Shown: piece after piece, positions 1 to 6,048 of the stretch
How positions within the stretch are numbered: position 1 is the stretch's first letter
Layout: each line of letters opens with the position of its first letter
Origin: CAVZLD01 sp964522605
Lineage (GTDB): Bacteria > Planctomycetota > Planctomycetia > Pirellulales > Pirellulaceae
Direction of reading: 5' to 3'
DNA length: 6,048 bases
NCBI GenBank assembly: GCA_964522605.1
Contig: CAZFWV010000398.1
Span: forward strand, 1 to 6,048
Program-made: the position numbers and the translations under genes
Notes under the pieces: generated by a model
Database searches by the model: none
What the model saw: the letters and a program-made list of their open reading frames with translations, nothing else
Told to the model about the DNA's origin: nothing

Positions 1-44
1 TGTGTTTTCGCCGAGTGTTTAACGTGAGCCTGTAATTAGCAGAT

Positions 45-647
45 ATGACAGAGAGTCGAACGATGGCCGTGGAATCAGAGATCATTGTTGTCTCAGGACT
101 TCCGCGCTCTGGGACTTCGCTGATGATGCAGATGCTGGATCAGGCCGGTGTCGACGTCGTCACCGACTATATTCGCCAGGCCGATCGGGACAATCCGCGC
201 GGTTACTACGAGTTTGAACGTGTGAAGAAGATGAAGGAAGACGCCTCCTGGTTACCTCAACTACGCGGCAAGGCAGTCAAGATGATTTCGCAACTGTTGT
301 ATGACCTACCCGACAGTGAACGATACCGGATTCTCTTCATGGAGCGTGATTTCGACGAAATGCTCCTTTCGCAGGAGAAGATGCTCGCACGACTCGGGCG
401 ACCCGCGGCACCACGAGACCAAATGAAACGTTCATACATAATTCACTTGACTCGATTGCGTAATTGGTTGGCACAGCAGTCGCACATGGCCATTCTGTCG
501 GTCAATTACAACGATCTTGTGCATCACCCGCAGCGACACGCCACCCGCGTGACGACGTTTCTGGGCCGTCCAGTCTCGTCCCACCAGATGGCTGCTTCGG
601 TCGATCCAAGTCTCTATCGGAATCGCCAAGCGCAGAAACCCGCGTAA
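45..647 (+). CDS. Sulfotransferase family protein (PAPS-dependent), complete
   Basis: Predicted cytoplasmic enzyme that moves a sulfuryl group from 3'-phosphoadenosine-5'-phosphosulfate (PAPS) to an acceptor that the sequence does not reveal. The 5'-phosphosulfate-binding loop is residues 17-26 (SGLPRSGTSL), directly after a hydrophobic first strand (IIVV, 13-16). The 3'-phosphate site is seen as R101 and S109 in RDFDEMLLS, the usual Arg-x7-Ser spacing. The stretch DNPRGYYEFERVKK (49-62) and the end MAASVDPSLYRNR (181-193) resemble, from memory, a short bacterial sulfotransferase group of about 200-230 residues, so the gene looks complete rather than truncated. There is no signal peptide or membrane segment. 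The start is uncertain: ATG 45 has no clear Shine-Dalgarno sequence, whereas ATG 63 has GAGAG seven bases upstream and would give 194 residues with the domain intact. A 191-base gap follows, so co-transcription with the next gene is possible but not shown. Confidence 0.93.
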   Translation: MTESRTMAVESEIIVVSGLPRSGTSLMMQMLDQAGVDVVTDYIRQADRDNPRGYYEFERVKKMKEDASWLPQLRGKAVKMISQLLYDLPDSERYRILFMERDFDEMLLSQEKMLARLGRPAAPRDQMKRSYIIHLTRLRNWLAQQSHMAILSVNYNDLVHHPQRHATRVTTFLGRPVSSHQMAASVDPSLYRNRQAQKPA

Positions 648-778
648 CCCGAGATCTCTCTTCGCTGCTCGAGTGTGTGACGCGAACAGTCGGAAACCAC
701 CCACCAGGCCTGCTCCGCATCACATAGTTGCAGGATGACGCCATTTCGCGATAAACTCACATCCGACGTCTCGCGTAC

Positions 779-801
779 ATCCGCCGAATTCGCAGGCGGA
801 T
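779..801. other. Inverted repeat in the 648-838 intergenic gap
   Basis: ATCCGCC (779-785) and GGCGGAT (795-801) form a perfect 7-bp stem around a 9-base loop, followed by the T-containing stretch TTTGCCCTTT that starts at 801. It lies 37 bases before the start of the propeller-phosphoesterase gene and about 130 bases after the sulfotransferase stop. It could be a weak intrinsic terminator, an mRNA leader hairpin or a regulator site. The interrupted T-tract and short stem make a strong terminator unlikely. The rest of the gap contains no convincing small gene or promoter. Confidence 0.3.
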
Positions 802-821
802 TTGCCCTTTCCCGCGCTATT

Positions 822-826
822 GAGGA
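822..826 (+). promoter_or_regulatory. Probable ribosome binding site for the start at 839
   Basis: GAGGA sits 12 bases before ATG 839, a somewhat long spacing but the best candidate. The alternative in-frame ATG at 875 has its own GAGGA at 869-873, only one base away and so too close to work as a normal Shine-Dalgarno sequence. This favours 839, although the shorter form starting at 875 would have the more typical signal peptide. Confidence 0.45.
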
Positions 827-838
827 AACCATTTCATC

Positions 839-3556
839 ATGTTTTCGATCTGCCGATGTTTCGTTTCCGAGGAAATGCCACTTCGACGAACGATTGTGGC
901 ATGCCTGGCTGTCACAGCGTTTGGTTGGGTCGCGAGCCTCTCCGCGTTTGGAGCGGAAGCGAATCGCGAACCGGAGCGGGTGGGACATGAGTCGACGAAT
1001 CGCATCGTCACGCCGGTCAACCAGATCTTGACTCCGTTGGGAATCCAGGTTGACCTGCCCGGTATGCGGCCGCAGGCTGTCGCGCTATCGCCGAATGGCT
1101 CGTTATTGGTCACTTCCGGCAAGCGAAGTCAGCTTGTGGTGCTGGATCCACGGGACGGAACAATTCGACAATCCGTCAGCTTTCCCAATGAGAGACAGCA
1201 ATCACCACCGGCTGAAGGGGACGAGAATGTTCTCGATCCGGACACACGCGGTCAACTGAGTTACACCGGCCTACGATTCAGTCCCGCAGGAGACCGGATT
1301 TACCTGAGCAACGTTGACGGCTCAATCAAACTCTTTTCGGTTTCCGAAGCCGGGGAGGTATCGCCATCCCATACGTGGCCCCTTCCGCCCGCCCGCGCCC
1401 CGCGCCGTGCGCCGGAAATCCCCAGCGGGCTGGCACTGACCGCCGACGGACAACGATTGTACGTCTGCGGGAACCTGTCGAATCGCTTGCTGGAATTGGA
1501 TACAACCTCAGGCGAAGTGTTGCGAACATTCGATGTTGGTGTCGCACCCTACGATGTTGTGCTGTGCGGGAACAAGGCATACGTCAGCAACTGGGGCGGT
1601 CGTCGTCCCGGACCCAATGATTTGACTGGTCCCGCGGGTCGTGGCACCGTCGTCCGCGTCGATCCGGTGCGTCATATTGCGAGTGAAGGATCCGTCAGCG
1701 TAATCGACCTCGACACTGGAAACGTATTGTGCGAAGTTCTCACGGGTTTGCACGCGAGTGGCCTGGTCGTCTCGCCCGATCAACGCCATGTCATCTGCGC
1801 CAACGCGGGTAGCGATCACTTGAGTGTCCTGGAAACGGCCAGTAACAAGGTAGTCGCAACCATCTGGACCAAACCGAACCCAGCGGACTTACTGGGTGCA
1901 TCACCGAACGCACTGGCGTTTTCGGAGTCGGGCGAACGTCTGCTTGTGGCCAACGGGGCTCAGAATGCAATCGCGGTCGTCGACTTCGATGCTCAGGAAC
2001 CGGTCGAATCGCGACTGCGCGGCTTGATTCCCGTCGGTTGGTACCCGGGAGCGATTGAGGTCGACGCGCAACGGAACGCGGTTGTCGTCGCCAACATTAA
2101 AGGACTCCCGAAAGAACCTCGTGAGGATTCCGATCGTCGCGGATTTAATTCCCACCACTACTTCGGATCTCTTTCCCTGTTCCCAATCCCTGATGATGCA
2201 AACCTTCCCGAGCTATCCCAGATCGTGGCAAATAATCTCCGCCGTCCCCGGATCCAAGAAGCACTTCAGCCCCCACGTCCGGATCAGCCGCCGCGTCCCA
2301 TACCGCAGCGCATCGGCGAGCCGAGTGTGATTCGCCACGTCGTCTACATTATTAAGGAAAACCGCACCTATGATCAGGTGTTTGGCGGATTGGAACGCGG
2401 GAACGGCGATCCTTCGCTCTGCATCTTCGGCGAGAAGGTCACGCCAAATCATCACAAACTGGCCAACGAATTCATCCTGCTGGACAACACGTATTGTGCG
2501 GGGATCTTGAGTGCAGACGGTCATCAGTGGAGTACCTCCGCGTTCAGCACGGACTATATGGAAAAAAGCTTTGCCGGTTTCCCACGCAGTTATCCCGATG
2601 GAATGGGCATCGACGATCGAGATGCTCTGGCCTATTCGCCTGCGGGATTTCTGTGGGACAACGCCGTGAAACACGGCAAGACCTTGCGAAACTATGGGGA
2701 GTTCATGGCCCCGTCCGTGCGGTGGCGCGATCCAGATCGATCCGGCAGTCCCGACTTTACCGCCTGTTATCAAGCCTGGAAAACGCAAAGCGATGAAGTC
2801 ATTTTTGAGAGCTGGCATTCGATTGAGAGTATTCGATCGTTTTCACCAACCGATTATGTCGGATGGGAGATGTCGGTTCCCGATCAGTTTCGAGCGGACT
2901 TCATCCTGAAGGAACTGCAACAGTTCGAAGAACGCGGCGAGTTTCCTCAGTTGGTGATCATCTGCCTGCCCAACGACCACACCAGTGGAACCTCACCGGG
3001 ATGCCCAACGCCAGAAGCATGCATGGCTGACAATGATCTGGCATTCGGGCGGATCGTCGAGGGGCTCAGCAAGTCGCGGTTCTGGCGGGAAATGGCGATC
3101 TTCGCCATTGAAGACGACCCTCAGGCCGGTTGGGATCATGTCAGCGGTTATCGCACGATCGCGTTCTGTGCCAGTCCCTACGTCAAACGTGGCGCGTTGG
3201 TTAGTACACATTACAACACAACCAGCGTTCTGCGCACGATCGAGCAGATCCTGGGACTACCGCCGATGAACCAATTCGATGCCAGTGCGGTTCCGATGTT
3301 CGACTGTTTCACCGATCAACCAGATTACACGCCTTACACTTCGGTCGCCGCGAACATTCCGCTCGATCGAATGAACCCCGATCCCAAGGCAATTCGCGAT
3401 CCCGTGCTGCGGCAGGACGCAATCGTTTCATCAACGCTGAATTTCCGCGAAATCGACCGGGCGCCGGAAGATGTTCTCAATCGGATTCTTTGGCGCTCGG
3501 TGCGCGGCAGCCAAGACCCCTACCCGGCTTGGGCCACGATGCCCGACGAGGACTAA
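839..3556 (+). CDS. Exported YncE-like beta-propeller / alkaline-phosphatase-superfamily phosphoesterase fusion
   Basis: Two-domain exported protein of 905 residues. The N terminus has a signal peptide: basic RR at 16-17, a hydrophobic core at about 18-36, and a likely cleavage site around AFG-AEA (36-41). Propeller blades of the YVTN/YncE type are visible near residues 78-110, 144-170, 195-240, 282-345, 355-385 and 400-420, each with an xxSPxGxxLxVxN-like core. A proline-rich linker (about 468-495) leads to a phosphoesterase domain of the PF04185 (phospholipase C/acid phosphatase) type. Its hallmark is KENRTYDQVFGG (506-517), with E507 and N508 as expected metal or active-site residues. Further conserved patches are SADGHQW (558-564), NDHTSGT (712-718) and EDDPQAGWDH (758-767). 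The architecture matches proteins annotated as bifunctional YncE family/alkaline phosphatase family. It probably acts on a phosphate mono- or diester in the periplasm; the substrate is unknown. The start could instead be ATG 875 (893 residues). The gene ends 28 bases from a convergent gene. Confidence 0.95.
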   Translation: MFSICRCFVSEEMPLRRTIVACLAVTAFGWVASLSAFGAEANREPERVGHESTNRIVTPVNQILTPLGIQVDLPGMRPQAVALSPNGSLLVTSGKRSQLVVLDPRDGTIRQSVSFPNERQQSPPAEGDENVLDPDTRGQLSYTGLRFSPAGDRIYLSNVDGSIKLFSVSEAGEVSPSHTWPLPPARAPRRAPEIPSGLALTADGQRLYVCGNLSNRLLELDTTSGEVLRTFDVGVAPYDVVLCGNKAYVSNWGGRRPGPNDLTGPAGRGTVVRVDPVRHIASEGSVSVIDLDTGNVLCEVLTGLHASGLVVSPDQRHVICANAGSDHLSVLETASNKVVATIWTKPNPADLLGASPNALAFSESGERLLVANGAQNAIAVVDFDAQEPVESRLRGLIPVGWYPGAIEVDAQRNAVVVANIKGLPKEPREDSDRRGFNSHHYFGSLSLFPIPDDANLPELSQIVANNLRRPRIQEALQPPRPDQPPRPIPQRIGEPSVIRHVVYIIKENRTYDQVFGGLERGNGDPSLCIFGEKVTPNHHKLANEFILLDNTYCAGILSADGHQWSTSAFSTDYMEKSFAGFPRSYPDGMGIDDRDALAYSPAGFLWDNAVKHGKTLRNYGEFMAPSVRWRDPDRSGSPDFTACYQAWKTQSDEVIFESWHSIESIRSFSPTDYVGWEMSVPDQFRADFILKELQQFEERGEFPQLVIICLPNDHTSGTSPGCPTPEACMADNDLAFGRIVEGLSKSRFWREMAIFAIEDDPQAGWDHVSGYRTIAFCASPYVKRGALVSTHYNTTSVLRTIEQILGLPPMNQFDASAVPMFDCFTDQPDYTPYTSVAANIPLDRMNPDPKAIRDPVLRQDAIVSSTLNFREIDRAPEDVLNRILWRSVRGSQDPYPAWATMPDED

Positions 3557-3584
3557 TCCCAAGCGAAGCGCACGAAGTACTGCT

Positions 3585-5993
3585 TCAGAGCCGTAGCGTG
3601 ACGGATCGGATTAACAACGGGCCGTTGGAATAGTAGATTCGAAAATCGGCAGCGCCGTTCTGCGATCCGGCCAGACGGGGATTGGTGAGACGAAACACGG
3701 CTGTTCGCCATTGCCCCGTATTTCGACACCGGACTCGTTCCGACGCAGCCTTGTACGCCCCGGCAAGCGGAGCGGATTCATCCGTCGAATCGTACTCCAG
3801 GCCGAATTGAGTGGAATCGGCGTCGAGATACTCAACGACCACTTCAATCGGACCCAAAGGGTTTTGCGTTTGCGTTTGCGTTTGGGAAAAAGCATCGTTG
3901 ACATCGAAGTACAGGTAAGAAGCCCTCTTCTTCGCCGCAAGTTCCCAGCAGACGACATCCTCATGCTTCCCGATTTCGAACGGGCCATCCTCCAAAAACA
4001 CGGCGCAGATTCCGTTTTCGACTTGCGGCTGAGCGGATAATTCCTTGGCCTGAACCCATCGTAAATCAACGTACTCCGCCCGATGCGCTTCGTACTCCCG
4101 TACGAGCCACATGAGCGTGTACAGATCCACGACTTGAACCTGGTCACCGGCCAACTTCTTCAACTCCTCTTCAACCTGGACATACCAGGAGGGAGTTCGA
4201 AGGATCGATCGACAGACGGCGAACTGTGGTCGAATGCCGCCAACCGATCGGTACAAAGTTCGCGCCGCGGCCAGGGGACTGGCGGGCAGATCCGCCCCCA
4301 TCCGCAGAAAAGGCATCCCTTGGTGGATCCCCTGTGGTGGAATCTTCTGAGGGACGATGCCGTCGGGCGAGAAACGCGCATAGGCATCCAGTCCCTCGAC
4401 AGTCAGCCCTGGCGCGAAGCCATCGATGACGAACCCCGTCAGTGAAAGGTCCCACTGTTCGTAAAACTGTTGGCAGTGGCGTTGCCAGACCTTCATTCCG
4501 GACGGCAAATCGGAATGCCAGCGAGGTGGACTCAACAAGCCCGGATTCAGATAGCCTGCCCCCGAATCTCCCGCGACAAAAAAATCGTTCGCCGAACGGT
4601 TCTCGCGCGTCCACGCCATACCCAGCGGAAATCGTTCGCAGAGATTCGGATTGAAGGCCCAGGATAACGGGATTTTTCCCCGGGCGGGATCCGTCCACAT
4701 CCGCGGAACCTGCTGGTACAACCACGCGGCTGAATCGTAGTCTCCCACGTAATGCGCAACGTAACGCCGCGGTAGAATCTTGCCGCGCTCGTCAAGAATA
4801 CCGCGCTGGATCAGTGATTCACGCGTTGGACGCGGATTCTGTGGATATCGCTCTGCCAAAGGATAGTGTTGGTAGAAGGAAGCGTTGGCCATCGCCCCCA
4901 AACCGATCGCATCGGCATCCATGTACGCATTGAAGCAGGATAGGATCTCTGCATATTTCCACTCTGTGGGCACCGGCTCGTGCGTTCCTTCTGCCTGCCA
5001 GGCGGAGGAGGCATGTGTCGTGTACTTGTAAGCCCAGGGAACAAAACCAGCCACGTGTATCATTTGTTGTCCACCGAGCTGATCATAAGCGGCGTGCAAC
5101 AAGGCGCGTAACGTCTGCGCGTCAGTTCCCGGATCCTGCTGAGGATCATCCACGCATGCCTCGTCGTCCCAGACGTTCAGATCGAAGATGAGCCCACGGC
5201 GCGCAATCAGATAGTCGTGGTTCGTCAAGGTATGATGCTCCGGGCCAGCCGCCCGATAACTTTGCAGCCAATGTCCGTCCAGATAGTAACCCAAACGTCG
5301 TGCGTTGACTTTTCCCGTCTTGACGTACGTTTCGACGAGCCAACGATAGGCATCACACTTCGCGCTACCCGTCGAAGTCAGTGTCGTCTCCGGAATCGTC
5401 CCCTGCCCCGTGAACATGGACGAACCATCGTCGTTTAGCAATCGCACCTTCACTTCAAGATCGGCAATCGATTCAAGGAGTTGACGATACAACGTACCAT
5501 CCGTCGGATCGAAGCGAAGACAGAGCAGCCGCTCGCAACCAGCAATCGTCGACGCCAGATTCGATGTCGCCGGGACGCGTTCATCCCAGATCACCAAGCC
5601 TTCATAATCCGCGCGGAAGACTTGCAGCAACTGCTCGAGGGATGTGACATGCTCAATATTCCGCTGCGACAGCCATCCTCCCTGTGCCCGCATCTGCTCC
5701 CACCAAAAATCATCCGGGCCGCGCAAGTACCTCAGAAATAACCGCGGCGCGTCCCGATTGACGAGTCCCTGAAGCGACGCAAGCAGATGGGTTTCATCCC
5801 ACACACGGCGACGCTGCTGAAGGTCGCTCAAATCACGCTCCAGCAGGTAGGACATATCGAAAAAGACGATCGGAGCATTCGCGTGATGCGGTGGATCTTC
5901 TGACCCAAGCCCAGTACCCTGACACGCAATGAACCAGATGGAGAAGCACCAAAACGAACCAACGAGCAGAGCCTTCTTCGTGGAACTCCTCAT
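3585..5993 (-). CDS. Exported GxGYxYP-family putative glycoside hydrolase with C-terminal beta-rich module
   Basis: Predicted secreted carbohydrate-active protein of 802 residues. The N-terminal KKALLVGSFWCFSIWFIAC (residues 6-24) is a basic and hydrophobic signal peptide ending in Cys24. FIAC is a non-standard lipobox, so lipid anchoring is possible but unsure. The N-terminal GxGYxYP domain is recognised by FFDMSYLL and by SLQGLVNRDAPRLFLRY (about 73-89). The family signature lies at GDSGAGYLNPG (475-485), in a context (NDFFVAGDSG) typical of the family, but Asn483 replaces the second Tyr. No catalytic residue can be assigned with confidence. A further module at about 660-802 looks like a beta-sandwich, possibly carbohydrate-binding, and ends with ADFRIYYSNGPLLIRSV. 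A Gln-Thr repeat (704-710) lies within it. I chose ATG 5993 because GGAGG lies four bases upstream and the signal peptide then starts properly. An upstream in-frame ATG at 6026 would give 813 residues but has no ribosome binding site. The gene converges on the phosphoesterase gene. Confidence 0.92.
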   Translation of the reverse strand: MRSSTKKALLVGSFWCFSIWFIACQGTGLGSEDPPHHANAPIVFFDMSYLLERDLSDLQQRRRVWDETHLLASLQGLVNRDAPRLFLRYLRGPDDFWWEQMRAQGGWLSQRNIEHVTSLEQLLQVFRADYEGLVIWDERVPATSNLASTIAGCERLLCLRFDPTDGTLYRQLLESIADLEVKVRLLNDDGSSMFTGQGTIPETTLTSTGSAKCDAYRWLVETYVKTGKVNARRLGYYLDGHWLQSYRAAGPEHHTLTNHDYLIARRGLIFDLNVWDDEACVDDPQQDPGTDAQTLRALLHAAYDQLGGQQMIHVAGFVPWAYKYTTHASSAWQAEGTHEPVPTEWKYAEILSCFNAYMDADAIGLGAMANASFYQHYPLAERYPQNPRPTRESLIQRGILDERGKILPRRYVAHYVGDYDSAAWLYQQVPRMWTDPARGKIPLSWAFNPNLCERFPLGMAWTRENRSANDFFVAGDSGAGYLNPGLLSPPRWHSDLPSGMKVWQRHCQQFYEQWDLSLTGFVIDGFAPGLTVEGLDAYARFSPDGIVPQKIPPQGIHQGMPFLRMGADLPASPLAAARTLYRSVGGIRPQFAVCRSILRTPSWYVQVEEELKKLAGDQVQVVDLYTLMWLVREYEAHRAEYVDLRWVQAKELSAQPQVENGICAVFLEDGPFEIGKHEDVVCWELAAKKRASYLYFDVNDAFSQTQTQTQNPLGPIEVVVEYLDADSTQFGLEYDSTDESAPLAGAYKAASERVRCRNTGQWRTAVFRLTNPRLAGSQNGAADFRIYYSNGPLLIRSVTLRL
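3863..3884. repeat. In-frame TTTGCG hexanucleotide tandem repeat
   Basis: Three full copies of TTTGCG (3863-3880) plus a partial fourth (TTTG, 3881-3884). On the minus strand it encodes alternating Gln-Thr (Q704 to Q710) within the C-terminal module of the GxGYxYP protein. The unit is two codons long, so gain or loss of copies by slippage would keep the reading frame and only lengthen or shorten a polar loop. Confidence 0.9.
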
Positions 5994-5997
5994 GAAT

Positions 5998-6002
5998 CCT
6001 CC
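5998..6002 (-). promoter_or_regulatory. Shine-Dalgarno sequence for the start at 5993
   Basis: Read on the minus strand, GGAGG followed by ATTC precedes ATG 5993, a perfect core with a short four-base spacer. It is the strongest ribosome binding site in the window and decides the start against the upstream in-frame ATG at 6026, which is preceded only by GC-rich sequence without a purine run. Confidence 0.7.
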
Positions 6003-6048
6003 AACCTGTGCGACATCTCGTCGCATCGCCGATACGCGCCAATCACAC

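Noticed and set aside
728..757. TTGCAG and TAAACT as a promoter for the phosphoesterase gene
   Set aside because: The -35 box matches only three of six bases and the -10 box four of six, which is expected by chance in a 191-base gap.
614..988. 124-codon minus-strand open frame across the gap between the first two genes
   Set aside because: It overlaps the ends of two well-supported genes, its product has no domain features, and no ribosome binding site or conservation signal supports it.
2213..2818. 201-codon open frame on the minus strand inside the phosphoesterase gene
   Set aside because: It lies wholly antisense to a strongly conserved domain, has no recognisable motif, and is explained by the base composition of the real gene.
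4171..4725. 184-codon open frame on the minus strand within the GxGYxYP gene
   Set aside because: It is a shifted frame of the real gene, with an Arg/Gly/Ser-rich low-complexity product typical of out-of-frame GC-rich DNA.
5994..6026. N-terminal extension of the GxGYxYP protein to ATG 6026
   Set aside because: It would place 11 extra residues before the signal peptide, has no ribosome binding site, and would bury the strong GGAGG inside the coding region. It cannot be fully excluded.
1..6048. Mobile element, defence system or CRISPR signal
   Set aside because: No transposase, integrase, terminal inverted repeat, repeat-spacer pattern or defence-gene motif was seen on either strand.

Overview
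The window is ordinary chromosomal-looking coding DNA with three complete protein genes: two on the plus strand, then one on the minus strand converging on them. I see no tRNA, rRNA, CRISPR array, insertion sequence, phage gene or origin. The combination of a short PAPS-dependent sulfotransferase, a large secreted YncE-type propeller/phosphoesterase fusion and a secreted GxGYxYP-family putative glycosidase, with weak or irregular ribosome binding sites, points to Planctomycetota or a relative in the PVC group. That assignment is an inference from gene content; no marker gene is present.

Layout. Bases 1-44 are upstream sequence with nothing firm. Bases 45-647 (+) encode a 200-residue cytoplasmic sulfotransferase with both PAPS-binding signatures. 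Bases 648-838 are a 191-base gap holding a 7-bp inverted repeat and the ribosome binding site of the next gene. Bases 839-3556 (+) encode a 905-residue exported protein: signal peptide, beta-propeller of YVTN/YncE-like repeats, proline-rich linker, then a PF04185-like phosphoesterase of the alkaline phosphatase superfamily. Only 28 bases separate its stop from the stop of the minus-strand gene. That gene (5993-3585, or from 6026 if the upstream ATG is used) encodes an exported, possibly lipid-anchored GxGYxYP protein with an additional C-terminal beta-rich module. Bases 5994-6048 are its leader, with a clear GGAGG.

How the genes might work together. Two of the three products are exported hydrolase-like proteins and the third could transfer sulfate to a small molecule or polymer. 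This fits the large polysaccharide and sulfate-ester repertoire of Planctomycetota. The opposite orientation of the third gene and the 191-base gap between the first two argue against a single operon, so functional coupling is not established. No convincing new multi-gene system is visible. The points most worth checking are the altered GxGYxYP signature, the extra C-terminal module with its in-frame hexanucleotide repeat, and the unknown substrate of the propeller-phosphoesterase.
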